Notes: generated from the sequence alone by a model not told the origin. A DNA stretch of 64,000 nt from JAVBKX01 sp031553835 (GCA_031553835.1 JAVBKX010000016.1:248001-312000), one strand, 5' to 3'. Shown: positions 1-8,800, numbered from the stretch's first letter. Numbers and translations are program-made.

Positions 1-168
1 TATGACAGACTTGTTTAATCTATGATTGTTCCGGTTATCGGATAAAATCAAGGCTATGGAATATGATTGTGCTGATTGACATGAAATTATAATATTATAA
101 ATAAGTGCGTATGAAAAATGTAAATCAATGTAGGACGACCTACATGACAGATTAAAAATAAGGAAAAC
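1..168. other. Upstream flank with a small dyad
   Basis: No open gene is visible. The only structure is a short dyad at 129-144 (TGTAGG, 4-base spacer, CCTACA) lying 25 bases before the start of the DHFR-like gene. It could be an operator, but 6-bp arms are short enough to occur by chance. Confidence 0.3.
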
Positions 169-735
169 ATGAAAAAAATAATTGCAGCAATCAATATGAC
201 GCTTGATGGTTTTTGTGACCATACTTCAAGTGTCCCTGACGAAGGGATACATCAACATTACGCTGACCTGTTGAGAAGCGCTGATACCGTTTTATTTGGC
301 AGGATAACCTACCAGCTTATGGAATTCTGGCGAACCGTGCTGGAAAATCCCACGGGCGATAAAGCAATGGACGACTTTGCAGTCGCAATAGACAACACCC
401 CGAAGATTGTTTTTTCCCGCACACTGAAAAATGTAGATTGGAAAAGTGGGAAATTAGCAAGTCAAGACCTTGAGAAAGAGGTTTTGGAACTCAAACAACA
501 ATCGGGTAAAGACGTTTTTGTATGCAGTCCGAGCTTGATTGCAGCTTTGACAAAACTTAATTTAATAGACGAATATCAACTTTGTGTTCACCCTGTTATC
601 GCAGGAAGTGGTTTGCCGTTATTTAAAAACATCAGCGAAAAAATCACGCTTAAACTCATAAAGACCAAAATGTTTAGTGGTGGCGCAGTCATTCTTTATT
701 ATGAACCGACAAACGAAAGAACAATGAACCGCTAA
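169..735 (+). CDS. Dihydrofolate reductase family protein (RibD C-terminal/YwjB-like)
   Basis: This 188-residue protein has the fold signature of the RibD C-terminal/DHFR-like family: an N-terminal MKKIIAAINMTLDGF strand that places a substrate or NADPH pocket, a VLFGRITYQLM segment, and a C-terminal HPVIAGSGLPLF loop near residues 140-155. Members of this group bind NADPH, but most have no assigned substrate, and they are distinct from folate-pathway FolA. It has no signal peptide, so it should be cytoplasmic. It stands alone, followed by rpsO with its own promoter. Family assignment is firm; the reaction is unknown. Confidence 0.8.
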   Translation: MKKIIAAINMTLDGFCDHTSSVPDEGIHQHYADLLRSADTVLFGRITYQLMEFWRTVLENPTGDKAMDDFAVAIDNTPKIVFSRTLKNVDWKSGKLASQDLEKEVLELKQQSGKDVFVCSPSLIAALTKLNLIDEYQLCVHPVIAGSGLPLFKNISEKITLKLIKTKMFSGGAVILYYEPTNERTMNR

Positions 736-830
736 CAAGCATCTATGAAAAATAATAACTGATTTAGAATCGGCTGTCTACTTGTATTAAATTTTCTTTT
801 CAAATGCTTGTGCATCACAAAATAAAGGAT

Positions 831-838
831 TACCTTTG
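831..838 (+). promoter_or_regulatory. rpsO promoter, -7 box
   Basis: TACCTTTG matches the Bacteroidota -7 consensus TAnnTTTG. A CTTG at 807-810 lies 20 bases upstream, in the position of the -33 element (TTTG). The box is about 40 bases before the rpsO start. Confidence 0.6.
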
Positions 839-878
839 TCGCTCATTTTTCATCAAATAAAATAAATAACTATTTCTC

Positions 879-1148
879 ATGTATTTAGACGCAGAAAAGA
901 AGAAAGAAATCTTCGCAAAGTACGGAAAGTCTAACACTGATACTGGCTCGTCAGAAGCGCAGATAGCATTGTTTTCCTACCGTATTTCGCATTTAACTGA
1001 GCATCTCAAGTTAAATAAGAAGGATTATAGCACTGAAAGATCCCTGAAAATGTTGGTTGGGAAACGTCGTCGTTTACTTGACTACCTCAAAGATCGTGAT
1101 ATTACAAGGTATCGGGCGATCATTAAAGAGCTGGGAATCAGAAAGTAA
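879..1148 (+). CDS. rpsO: 30S ribosomal protein S15
   Basis: At 89 residues this is exactly the usual length for S15. The conserved TGSSEAQIALFSYRI segment (residues 22-36), the HLK..KKDYSTERSLKMLVGKRRRLLDYL helix-turn region and the terminal YRAIIKELGIRK are all present. S15 binds 16S rRNA helices h20-h22 early in small-subunit assembly. The gene is monocistronic: it has its own -7 box upstream and a strong hairpin terminator 23 bases after the stop. Bacterial rpsO is often autoregulated through its leader; the leader here is only about 40 bases and I see no clear pseudoknot. Confidence 0.98.
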   Translation: MYLDAEKKKEIFAKYGKSNTDTGSSEAQIALFSYRISHLTEHLKLNKKDYSTERSLKMLVGKRRRLLDYLKDRDITRYRAIIKELGIRK

Positions 1149-1170
1149 TTATCGTATTTCTCAAAAAATT

Positions 1171-1200
1171 AAAGGATATTCGCATGAATATCCTTTTTTT
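1171..1200 (+). terminator. Intrinsic terminator of rpsO
   Basis: A perfect 10-bp stem (AAGGATATTC / GAATATCCTT) with a 4-base loop GCAT is followed directly by a run of T, 23 bases after the rpsO stop. This is a classic rho-independent terminator. Confidence 0.92.
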
Positions 1201-1211
1201 ATACGGTTTTC

Positions 1212-1243
1212 TTTGCGAAAACAAATAAATTGATGTATTTTTG
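1212..1243 (+). promoter_or_regulatory. Promoter of the XRE-cupin / acyl-CoA ligase pair
   Basis: TTTG at 1212-1215, a 20-base spacer, and TATTTTTG at 1236-1243 give a full match to the Bacteroidota consensus (TTTG, about 20 bases, TAnnTTTG). The gene starts 72 bases downstream. Confidence 0.75.
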
Positions 1244-1314
1244 CGAAATTTTATTTCAAATCATTACTTTTTCGTTGATTTATTTGCTGTTTTTTATTTT
1301 TAACTCATCATTAT

Positions 1315-1878
1315 ATGCTACTCGGAGACCGAATCAAACAATTGCGCGAATCTAAAGCCATTGCATTGGAATCTATGGCCGAACGTTCGGGATTAGATAT
1401 AGAACAATTGACTCGTATAGAGCAAAATATAGATTTACCGTCCTTAGCCCCATTGATTAAAGTGGCCAGGGTGTTGGGTGTACGCCTGGGCACTTTACTC
1501 GACGATCAAAGCAACCTGGGGCCTGTGATTACCCGCGCAGGTCATTATACCGAAAGTTTCAGTTTTTCGACAGACGATGCACGATCGCGTCAACACATGG
1601 ATTATTATTCGCTTTCGGCAGCAAAAACGGGCCGGCACATGGAACCGTTTATGATTCAGGTTCAACCGGCATCAGGAATGGAATTTACCCTTTCTTCACA
1701 TGAAGGAGAAGAATTTATTTATTGCATGGAAGGAGCTCTTGAAATTACCTACGGACAAAGTAAGTATGTCTTGGAAGCGGGTGATAGTATTTATTACGAT
1801 TCCATAGTGTCGCATCACGTTCATGCGGCTGACGAGCAAGGTGCACGGATTTTGGCTGTAGTATATACTCCTTTTTAA
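1315..1878 (+). CDS. XRE-family transcriptional regulator with C-terminal cupin domain
   Basis: The 187-residue protein has an N-terminal helix-turn-helix of the XRE/Cro type (about residues 5-62: GDRIKQLRESKAIALESMAERSGL) and a C-terminal cupin_2 beta-barrel (about 110-185, with EGEEFIYCMEGALEITYG and the metal/ligand-binding SHHVHA segment). Proteins of this kind usually sense a small molecule in the cupin and control a neighbouring gene. Here the neighbour is an acyl-CoA ligase starting 8 bases after the stop, so the pair is almost certainly cotranscribed and the ligase or its fatty acid substrate is the likely target. It is cytoplasmic; the ligand is unknown. Confidence 0.9.
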   Translation: MLLGDRIKQLRESKAIALESMAERSGLDIEQLTRIEQNIDLPSLAPLIKVARVLGVRLGTLLDDQSNLGPVITRAGHYTESFSFSTDDARSRQHMDYYSLSAAKTGRHMEPFMIQVQPASGMEFTLSSHEGEEFIYCMEGALEITYGQSKYVLEAGDSIYYDSIVSHHVHAADEQGARILAVVYTPF

Positions 1879-1886
1879 TACTTTCT

Positions 1887-3539
1887 ATGCAATTATCAGA
1901 TAAAACAATCGGCCAGTGGTTGGAATATTGGGCGGAAACGACGCCCGATAAGGAGTATATCGTATATTCAGATCGCGATTTGCGCTTTACCTGGAAGCAG
2001 TTTAACGAGCGGGTCGATAACATGGCAAAAGGGCTCTTGTCGATCGGGGTCACGACAGGTACTCATATCGGAATTTGGGCGACTAATGTGCCCGATTGGT
2101 TGACGTTTTTATACGCCAGCGCTAAAATCGGCGCGGTAGCAGTGACTGTCAACACGAATTATAAACAACACGAATTGGAATATCTGGTAGAAAATTCGGA
2201 TATTCACACATTGTGTATCACCGAAGGCGTATTTGACGGGAGTTATATTGATATGACTTACCAAATGTTGCCTGAGCTGAAAACGACTCAACGCGGATTT
2301 CTTCATAATGCGCGTTTTCCTAAATTGAAAAATGTAGTTTTTATCGGTCAGGAAAAATATCGCGGCATGTATAATACGGCCGAAGTGCTGTTGTTGGGGC
2401 AGAATGTTTCGGATGAATTATTGATAAAAACCAAGCTACAAGTGCATTGCCATGATGTGGCGAATATGCAATATACTTCAGGAACTACCGGTTTTCCTAA
2501 AGGCGTGATGCTTTCTCACTACAATATTGTTAATAATGGGTATTTTACCGGCGAAGGCATGCATTTTACCAACGATGATAAATTGTGCTGTTGTGTGCCA
2601 TTGTTTCATTGCTTTGGCGTGGTGTTGGCTACGATGGCCTGCCTTACGCACGGTACTACCCAGGTGATGGTCGAACGGTTTGATCCGTTGTTGGTATTAG
2701 CTTCCGTGCATAAAGAACGTTGTACGGTATTGTACGGAGTGCCGACGATGTTCATCGCCGAGTTAAATCACCCGATGTTCGACATGTTTGATGTCACTTC
2801 ATTGCGTACCGGCATTATGGCCGGAGCCTTGTGCCCGATCGAATTGATGCGTCAGGTAACCGAAAAATTACATGTTACTCATATTACCAGTGTGTACGGG
2901 CTGACCGAATCTTCTCCCGGGATGACACACTCTGTACTGGAAGATTCGTTTGAAGCCCGTTGCACTACGGTTGGAAAAGAATATCCGTTTACCGAGGTGA
3001 AAGTGGTGAATCCTGAAACCGGAGAAGAATGTGCTGTGGGCGAACAAGGCGAAATTTGTTGCCGGGGCTATTTGGTGATGAAGGGTTATTATAAAAATCC
3101 TCAGGCAACGGACGAAGTGATCGATCGCGATGGCTGGTTGCATTCGGGTGATCTGGGAGTAAAAGACGAAAATGGCTATTATCGCATTACCGGACGCATT
3201 AAGGATATGATTATCAGGGGTGGAGAAAATATTTATCCCCGTGAAATCGAAGAATTTCTGTATCATCTGGATGGAATCAAGGATATTCAGGTGGCAGGTA
3301 TTCCTTCTGAAAAATATGGCGAAGAAGTGGGAGCGTTTATCATTCTGAAAGAGGGAATTTCTTTGACTCCTGACGAAGTGAAAGAATTTTGCAGGGGACA
3401 GATTGCCCGCCATAAAATTCCCAAATATGTATTGTTTGTGAATGAATATCCGATGACGGGAAGCGGCAAAATTCAAAAATTCAAATTAAAAGAGGTTGGA
3501 TTAAAAATGCTGCAGGAACAAGGGATAGTAGTCGTGTAA
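1887..3539 (+). CDS. AMP-forming acyl-CoA ligase (fatty acid CoA synthetase)
   Basis: The 550-residue protein is a full-length adenylate-forming enzyme. The P-loop-like YTSGTTGFPKGVMLSH motif lies at about residues 195-210, the VYGLTESSP motif near 338, GWLHSGDLG near 417 and the hinge region GRIKDMIIRGGENIYP near 436. The C-terminal GSGKIQKFKL carries the catalytic lysine. Such enzymes activate a carboxylate with ATP and transfer it to coenzyme A. The order of motifs and size suit medium- or long-chain fatty acids (FadD/YngI-like), but chain length cannot be read from sequence. It follows the XRE-cupin regulator by 8 bases and probably shares its promoter. Confidence 0.92.
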   Translation: MQLSDKTIGQWLEYWAETTPDKEYIVYSDRDLRFTWKQFNERVDNMAKGLLSIGVTTGTHIGIWATNVPDWLTFLYASAKIGAVAVTVNTNYKQHELEYLVENSDIHTLCITEGVFDGSYIDMTYQMLPELKTTQRGFLHNARFPKLKNVVFIGQEKYRGMYNTAEVLLLGQNVSDELLIKTKLQVHCHDVANMQYTSGTTGFPKGVMLSHYNIVNNGYFTGEGMHFTNDDKLCCCVPLFHCFGVVLATMACLTHGTTQVMVERFDPLLVLASVHKERCTVLYGVPTMFIAELNHPMFDMFDVTSLRTGIMAGALCPIELMRQVTEKLHVTHITSVYGLTESSPGMTHSVLEDSFEARCTTVGKEYPFTEVKVVNPETGEECAVGEQGEICCRGYLVMKGYYKNPQATDEVIDRDGWLHSGDLGVKDENGYYRITGRIKDMIIRGGENIYPREIEEFLYHLDGIKDIQVAGIPSEKYGEEVGAFIILKEGISLTPDEVKEFCRGQIARHKIPKYVLFVNEYPMTGSGKIQKFKLKEVGLKMLQEQGIVVV

Positions 3540-3545
3540 TTTTTC

Positions 3546-3553
3546 TAACTTTG
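3546..3553 (+). promoter_or_regulatory. Pyridoxal kinase promoter, -7 box
   Basis: TAACTTTG fits TAnnTTTG and sits 31 bases before the kinase start. No clear TTTG is seen at -33. Confidence 0.5.
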
Positions 3554-3584
3554 CGCTTTAAACTTATAACCTAAAACTTAAAAA

Positions 3585-4436
3585 ATGGACAGACAAAAAA
3601 GAGTAGCTGCAATTCATGATATTTCCGGTTTTGGAAAATGCTCGTTGACAGTAGCGTTACCCATCCTCTCGGCAGCGGGCGTTGAAACCAGCGTGATGCC
3701 TACGGCCGTTTTATCAACTCATACCGGTGGTTTTTCCGGTTTTACTTACCGGGATTTAACGGAAGATATGCTTCCTTTTACGGCGCACTGGAAATCCTTG
3801 AATATTCATTTTGATGCGATATATACTGGTTTTCTCGGTTCATTCGAACAATTAGAGATTGTAAGTAAGATTTTTGATGATCTGAAACAACAAGATACGC
3901 TGATATTGGTCGATCCGGTGATGGCCGATAATGGAAATTTGTATTCTATTTTTCCTTCTGATTTTCCTGTCGGAATGCGTAAATTGTGTACCAAAGCCGA
4001 TATTTTAGTGCCGAATATTACAGAAGCCTGTTTGTTGACAGGAGAACAGTATGAGGAAGGTCCTTATACCCGCGAATTTATTGAAAATTTGTTGCATAAA
4101 CTGAGCGAAATAGGTCCGGAAAAAATCGTATTGACCGGAGTATTTTTTGAGGAAGAAAAATTGGGAGCTGCGGTGTATGATAAAACGAATGAATCTATTT
4201 CGTATGTCTTCTCCGACAAAATTCCCGGATATTATCATGGCACGGGAGATGTGTTTGGTAGCGCATTACTATCGGGTTTGATGAATGGATTTGATTTGAA
4301 TAAATCGACGGAAATTGCTGTGCACTTTACTATTTCCAGTATTCAAAAAACGGCGAAGGCAAAAACAGATATCCGGTTTGGAGTTAATTTCGAACAGACA
4401 ATTCCGGAACTCTTGAAAGAGTTGCAACTGGTATAA
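3585..4436 (+). CDS. pdxK: Pyridoxal/pyridoxamine kinase (PfkB-like ribokinase fold)
   Basis: The 283-residue protein matches the PdxK/PdxY branch of the ribokinase superfamily. The N-terminal AIHDISGFGKCSLTVALPILSAAG segment (residues 9-32) is typical of the Bacteroidota/Firmicutes form, followed by the substrate-lid motif THTGGF and LVDPVMADNG (about 105). The anion-hole/catalytic site is HGTGDVFGSAL near residue 218, with the catalytic Asp in GTGD. The enzyme phosphorylates B6 vitamers (pyridoxal, pyridoxamine, pyridoxine) to PLP precursors in the salvage pathway. It is monocistronic with its own -7 box. Whether it favours pyridoxal or pyridoxamine cannot be decided from sequence. Confidence 0.9.
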   Translation: MDRQKRVAAIHDISGFGKCSLTVALPILSAAGVETSVMPTAVLSTHTGGFSGFTYRDLTEDMLPFTAHWKSLNIHFDAIYTGFLGSFEQLEIVSKIFDDLKQQDTLILVDPVMADNGNLYSIFPSDFPVGMRKLCTKADILVPNITEACLLTGEQYEEGPYTREFIENLLHKLSEIGPEKIVLTGVFFEEEKLGAAVYDKTNESISYVFSDKIPGYYHGTGDVFGSALLSGLMNGFDLNKSTEIAVHFTISSIQKTAKAKTDIRFGVNFEQTIPELLKELQLV

Positions 4437-4628
4437 TTTGTAGAGGAACTGTCTCCAAAGCAGATCAATAGAACACAGATCAGATGACACGGATTGCACA
4501 GAAGAACGCGGATTGTTTTTTGTTTTCAACTGAATATGAGTATATTATAAAAATATATAAACAGTGAATTTCTGTGTATTCTGTGTATTTCGTGTTCTAA
4601 TTTAACCTTTAAAACAGCTTCTTTCAAA

Positions 4629-6458
4629 CTAATTTTCCAAAATCAGCATCTCGCACTCCTCGCAATTAAATTGTAATTCCAGCCGGATGCCGTTGCCAAT
4701 CAGATAAAGCGGTTCTTTAAACGGCATTTGTTTTCCTTGAGGAAGTTTTTTGCAATAACCTAAATGATGACAGATGCAATATTTGGTAAACATGAGCGGA
4801 ACTTGTTGTACGGGAGGTGAGATCTCAAATGCGGGATCAATATTTTTGACTCCATGGCGAGTGTAAAATCGTTGTGCGGCTTCGTTTGCAACATTCCCTA
4901 AGTAACTTAATTGACTGGCAGGAAAAACATGGTTGGTTCGTTGTTTTTTTGAAATGGGTCGTAAAAATGTGATTTTTCTTGCAGATGTTAAGTTCTCGAT
5001 TGCTTTCCGACGCAATTCATTCAAAACAGAAGACGGAATAAATCGCTTGCCTTGCAACTTTATTTCCAATTGATTTAATCGAAAAATAGTATTGCCTAAT
5101 TTAGCAAGCTGTGTCTTGATATTTTCGTTTTGATCTTTTTGTGCTTCTTCTAAATTACAAGGAATGACGGCACAGGCCCGGCACATGTCTTCGTCTGTGG
5201 CAGTCAGGCTGAAACCGAAACTGCATTCTTCCAATGTGAAATCGATGGCAATTTTGCGCTCGGAAGAAGGTTGAGCAAGTTGTCTGTCAAATGCTTGGTT
5301 GAAATTCCGGAAGAGAATAAGGCCACGATTGAAACGGGGCATTTCCGCCGGAAAAATCTTTTGATTTTCTACCCGGTTGACACGAAATCCCTGCAACGAC
5401 TTGTTTTCATCGAAAAAACACAATCCGTCACCATTGTGTACCGGTATATTTCCTGCTATTGTAAAGTGATATTTGTCGATATCCTTTACGCTGCCAATCG
5501 GTTCGCCTACCGATTTGGGCGAATCGATTGCATTTATATCCTGCGCTTTCCCTTTTAAAAAATAGGAAGTGAAGCCCCGGTTAAAACTTTTGGCCGGATC
5601 GGGAGAAAACCCAACCTGGCATTTTCCCGATGAAGAGGCTTGATATTCAGTGCGTTTTTCGAAAATTTTATCTAATTTTTGCCGATAATAAGCCGTAACG
5701 TTTTTGACGTACGAAGCATCTTTTAATCGCCCTTCAATTTTTAAAGAACTTACACCTGCGTCCAATAAGGCTTCTAAATTTCCGGATTGATTTAAATCTT
5801 TTAATGAAAGCCAATGTTTTTGTGCATCACCAATGGTTTTTCCCGAAGCATCCTGTAAGGTGTAAGGCAACCGGCAGCATTGGGCGCATTCGCCGCGATT
5901 GGCGCTCCGGCCATACAGATGCTGACTGATATAGCATTGTCCGCTGAAACTGGTGCACAAGGCGCCATGAACAAAAGCTTCCAGGCGGGCAGTCGTATGT
6001 TTTGCGATTTCAGTAATGTGTTTTAAAGATAATTCGCGCGCCAATACAATTTGAGACTATCCTGCTTTTTCGAGAAACTGTACTTTTTCGATGCTGCGGT
6101 TATCTGTTTGCGTACTGGCATGGAGTGGGACAGGGGGCAGGTTCAATTCCAGCAATCCCATATCCTGAATAATTAAAGCATCAGCGCCGGCATGATAAAT
6201 ATCCCAACAGATTTGTTCTGCAATATTTAATTCGGAGTCTTTCAGAATTGTGTTGAGCGCTACATACACTTTGGCAAAATAGGAATGGGCAAAAGTAGCC
6301 AATGATTGGATGTCTTCGATGGAATTGCCGGCTGCAGCCCGTGCGCTGAATTGTGGCGCTCCGATATAAACGGCATCGGCTCCATGTAAAATAGCTTCTT
6401 TTCCGCATGTGAGGTTTTTGGCAGGAGCTAAAAGTTCTACTTTTCGAATAAGTTTCAT
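4629..6458 (-). pseudogene. rlhA: U32-family RlhA-type protein, interrupted by an in-frame TAG
   Basis: Read on the minus strand from 6458, 133 residues are encoded, then a TAG at 6057-6059, then the same frame continues to 4629. Without the stop the product would be about 609 residues, the normal size for U32 proteins with a DUF3656 tail such as E. coli RlhA (YdcP), which is needed for 23S rRNA C2501 hydroxylation. Homology runs straight across the stop: EKAG, stop, SQIVLARELSLK; other U32 proteins have an aromatic residue such as Phe or Tyr at this point. The U32 signature (HGALCTSFSGQCYIS ... SANRGECAQCCRLPY) follows, about 30 residues after the stop. It is the third gene of metA-DUF2721-U32. 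It may be a recent nonsense mutation, a sequencing error, or read-through. The downstream part could restart at TTG 6044, but would lack the N-terminal barrel strands. Confidence 0.85.
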
Positions 6459-6469
6459 TCTCCGTATTA

Positions 6470-6868
6470 CTATCTTTTTTGTTCCATATCCTTCAGGTAT
6501 ATTTCCAGCGCTTTAACTGAAATAATCAATTCCCAAAGACAAGTGGCTAAAGATCCGATAAAAAGAAGTAATGCTAATCCGAAAATAAAAGCAGCAGTTT
6601 GATGGCAACTTATATAGATCAGAAACATGGAAATCATGCAGAGGAATAAGCTGCCAATACCCAAAATTTGCATATTTCGGGTAAGGTACAATCGTTTCCG
6701 CAGATTTTTTATTTGAGCTTCTGTCACAGAATCAGGATGTTGCACATACTTGTCTTTCAGCGTCCGGATGAGCTGTGCGTATGATAAAAAGCGATTGGTG
6801 TATGCCAGCATTATTAGCGATACAGCCGAGAACATCAATGTAGGGGTGATCAGATTTAGTTCATTCAT
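6470..6868 (-). CDS. DUF2721-family membrane protein
   Basis: This small integral membrane protein has three predicted transmembrane segments: about residues 5-23 (TPTLMFSAVSLIMLAY), 68-90 and 95-115. A basic cytoplasmic stretch (LRKRLYLTRNMQILG) lies between the first and second. The length (132 residues) and this pattern match DUF2721, a family without a known role. I chose the ATG at 6868 (MNELNLI) over a TTG nine bases upstream. It lies between metA (11-base gap) and the U32 gene (11-base gap), so all three are probably cotranscribed; no functional link between them is known. Confidence 0.75.
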   Translation of the reverse strand: MNELNLITPTLMFSAVSLIMLAYTNRFLSYAQLIRTLKDKYVQHPDSVTEAQIKNLRKRLYLTRNMQILGIGSLFLCMISMFLIYISCHQTAAFIFGLALLLFIGSLATCLWELIISVKALEIYLKDMEQKR

Positions 6869-6879
6869 TGCTATCAATC

Positions 6880-7818
6880 TTAAATATTCAGATTCCTTAA
6901 CTTTTCTATTTCTTTAGGATCAAATGGTGTTTCCTGATAAACAAAATAATTTAACCAGTTGGTAAATAGAAGATTGGAATGTCCTCTCCACCGAACACTG
7001 ATTGCATTGTCAGGATCGTCATTTTTGTAATAATTGGAGGGGACATGAATAGGAAGTCCTTTGCTTTTGTCCCGGACATATTCGTCGTGCAAGGTTTGCG
7101 GAGAATATTCGGAATGTCCGGTAACATAAAATTCCCGCCCTCCGCGCGACATCACGATATATACGCCCGACTCTTTCGATTCTGACAATATGGTCAGGTT
7201 CGGATTTTTTATAATGTCTTCCCGTCTGACTTCTGTGTGACGGCTGTGCGGAACGAAAAATTCATCATCAAATCCGCGGAATAACGGAAAAGTAGGAATA
7301 TTCAGTGTATGTTTAAATACCCCGAACATTTTTTGATTTAACGGATATTTCGGAATGCCGTGGAAATGATACAGACCAGCCTGGGCAGCCCAACAAATGT
7401 ATAAAGTAGAAGTTACATGTTGGCTCGCCCAGTTGAAAATCGTGGTGATTTCGCTCCAATAACTTACTTCTTCAAATTCCATTTGTTCTACCGGCGCTCC
7501 GGTAATAATCATGCCATCGTAATTGTGTTTGCTGATTTCGTCAAACTCTTTGTAGAAAGTCATCAAATGCTCAATCGGAGTATTTTTGGAAGTATGGGAC
7601 GACAATTTTAAAAAGTCGATTTCAATCTGCAACGGACTGTTAGACAGTAAGCGAATCAAATCGGTTTCTGTCGTGATTTTAATCGGCATTAGATTGAGAA
7701 TGACTACTTTGAGAGGGCGAATGTCTTGCGTGGAAGCTCTCAATGAGTCGATGACAAAAATATTCTCCTTTTTGAGCAATTCAATAGCCGGAAGCTTTTC
7801 TGGTAAATTTAATGGCAT
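6880..7818 (-). CDS. metA: Homoserine O-acetyltransferase of the MetA family
   Basis: The 312-residue protein is a complete MetA-type acyltransferase, first committed step of methionine synthesis from homoserine. The catalytic Cys142 (YICWAAQAGLY) and the His235/Glu237 pair (VTGHSEYSP) are in the standard positions. Residue 111 is Glu (TGAPVEQMEF); in characterised MetA enzymes Glu111 selects acetyl-CoA and Gly111 succinyl-CoA, so acetyl-CoA use is predicted despite the common succinyltransferase name. The start at 7818 (MPLNLPEKLP) is chosen because it matches the family N-terminus and lies just after a -7 box; a longer reading frame upstream is spurious. It leads the operon with DUF2721 and the U32 gene. 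Confidence 0.93.
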   Translation of the reverse strand: MPLNLPEKLPAIELLKKENIFVIDSLRASTQDIRPLKVVILNLMPIKITTETDLIRLLSNSPLQIEIDFLKLSSHTSKNTPIEHLMTFYKEFDEISKHNYDGMIITGAPVEQMEFEEVSYWSEITTIFNWASQHVTSTLYICWAAQAGLYHFHGIPKYPLNQKMFGVFKHTLNIPTFPLFRGFDDEFFVPHSRHTEVRREDIIKNPNLTILSESKESGVYIVMSRGGREFYVTGHSEYSPQTLHDEYVRDKSKGLPIHVPSNYYKNDDPDNAISVRWRGHSNLLFTNWLNYFVYQETPFDPKEIEKLRNLNI

Positions 7819-7837
7819 GATGTCTTTTTTAGGAGTA

Positions 7838-7845
7838 CAAAAGTA
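7838..7845 (-). promoter_or_regulatory. metA promoter, -7 box
   Basis: On the minus strand the box reads TACTTTTG, with ATTG 20 bases upstream (7866-7869). The resulting leader is only about 10-15 bases, so there is no room for a SAM riboswitch between promoter and start. Confidence 0.6.
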
Positions 7846-7946
7846 ACAAAAAATTAGAAATTGTGCAATAACGGGGCGGAGCGCCATAGGGCAAATCGGC
7901 TCCCCCTATATTTATTGTAGTGTATTTATGGGACAAATTTACGTTT

Positions 7947-7979
7947 AAAAATAAAAAATCCCGATTGTTGGTCGGGATT
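7947..7979 (-). terminator. Intrinsic terminator of the 139-residue membrane protein gene
   Basis: On the minus strand an 8-bp stem (AATCCCGA / TCGGGATT, arms 7972-7979 and 7957-7964) with a 7-base loop is followed by a T-rich tract. It lies 17 bases after the stop of the gene at 7997. Confidence 0.85.
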
Positions 7980-7996
7980 AGATATTTAGAAGAAAA

Positions 7997-8416
7997 TCAA
8001 ATATTAACATTAGGATCGTGTTCATCAACTTCCCGGCTATCTATCATACTTTCCATTCCTAAGTTTTTGGATTTTTCCATACCCTTTGTAGTTAATGTAA
8101 GAGGGCTTTTTGTCTGAGTGAATGGATCGGTAATAATCTTACTTGCAGTTGGAGAAATCAGGTTTTTAATCGAAAATGCTATTTCATCTAATCTGCGTTC
8201 AATATGCAGGGTGTCTGCTTTTGTTGTTTCAATAGAAATAAAACGTTTTTCGCAAGAATTGTGTTTCTCAGAGTAAGCATCCACCTTTTTTTCTATATCA
8301 TCGAATTTTTGAGAATCCTTACCTGCATTATGTGATTTCTCTACTATAAACCAAACTCCTGCAAGAACAGCAGCAATAGCCCCAATAACAGTACAATATA
8401 TCTCTAAATTGCTCAT
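7997..8416 (-). CDS. Hypothetical membrane-anchored coiled-coil protein
   Basis: I do not recognise a family. The start at 8416 (MSNLEIYC) is preferred; a start at 8443 would add nine residues. One N-terminal transmembrane helix (about residues 6-26, YCTVIGAIAAVLAGVWFIVE) is followed by a charged, heptad-like region (about 35-90: KFDDIEKKVDAYSEKHNSCEKRF... IERRLDEIAFSIKNLI) that suggests a coiled coil facing the cytoplasm, and a polar tail ending in DEHDPNVNI. The gene is monocistronic, with a TATTTTTG -7 box (minus strand, 8470-8477) and its own terminator. Such proteins are often accessory genes. Confidence 0.6.
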   Translation of the reverse strand: MSNLEIYCTVIGAIAAVLAGVWFIVEKSHNAGKDSQKFDDIEKKVDAYSEKHNSCEKRFISIETTKADTLHIERRLDEIAFSIKNLISPTASKIITDPFTQTKSPLTLTTKGMEKSKNLGMESMIDSREVDEHDPNVNI

Positions 8417-8443
8417 GATGTTGGCATTAACGTATGTACGCAA

Positions 8444-8729
8444 TAGCTTTCAAGTTCATAGATACAAAGCAAAAATAAAAGAATTATTTTGCCTAAGATT
8501 GTTTTTTTGATAATTTGTTTCTTGCTGTTAGGTTTCTAACACAATGCAAAGATATTAAACATTTTGAATAATTACATATTTATCTTTCTTCCTGACTCAA
8601 GCCGGTAGATTTCCATTGGATTTGTGATCTTCCATCATCAAATTTTATGTATTTTTCTGTAATTTCTTGGTATTCATCCATCTGATTACTGCTACATTAT
8701 AAGAATTATTCACTTAACTGCAGATCGAA
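8444..8729. other. Intergenic stretch without a gene
   Basis: AT-rich sequence between the minus-strand membrane protein and the GH43 terminator. It holds the -7 box TATTTTTG (minus strand, 8470-8477) of the downstream gene. No open frame with coding character or stable hairpin is seen in the rest. Confidence 0.5.
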
Positions 8730-8730
8730 A

Positions 8731-8787
8731 TAAAAAAGTACCTCATTTCCCTAATGGACAGTAAATTCCAAAGTCGGGAAATGAGGT
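8731..8787 (-). terminator. Terminator of the SGNH-GH43 gene
   Basis: A perfect 12-bp inverted repeat (ACCTCATTTCCC at 8740-8751, GGGAAATGAGGT at 8776-8787) has a 24-base loop that itself contains a short stem (TGGA/TCCA). On the minus strand it is followed by TACTTTTTTA. It begins 13 bases after the GH43 stop. Confidence 0.8.
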
Positions 8788-8800
8788 GAAATTTGCAGAA

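Noticed and set aside
2868..3476. 202-residue minus-strand frame inside the acyl-CoA ligase
   Set aside because: It is a shadow of a well-supported plus-strand gene and has a non-protein-like composition rich in Phe, His and Arg.
4437..4628. Possible mobile or repeat element after pyridoxal kinase
   Set aside because: The phrases ACACAGAT and CTGTGTATT resemble dispersed Bacteroidota repeats, but no full inverted repeat or second copy is seen in this window.
6057..6059. TAG in the U32 gene as pyrrolysine, prompted by the methyltransferase operon in the same window
   Set aside because: The codon lies in a U32 gene, not in a methylamine methyltransferase; no MttB-type gene, pylS or pylT is visible; and murI in this window ends at TAG as a normal stop.
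7819..7990. SAM riboswitch upstream of metA
   Set aside because: The best promoter (7838-7845) leaves a leader of only about 10-15 bases, and the hairpin further up is the terminator of the gene at 7997. The GC-rich partial palindrome near 7872-7906 lacks SAM-riboswitch motifs.
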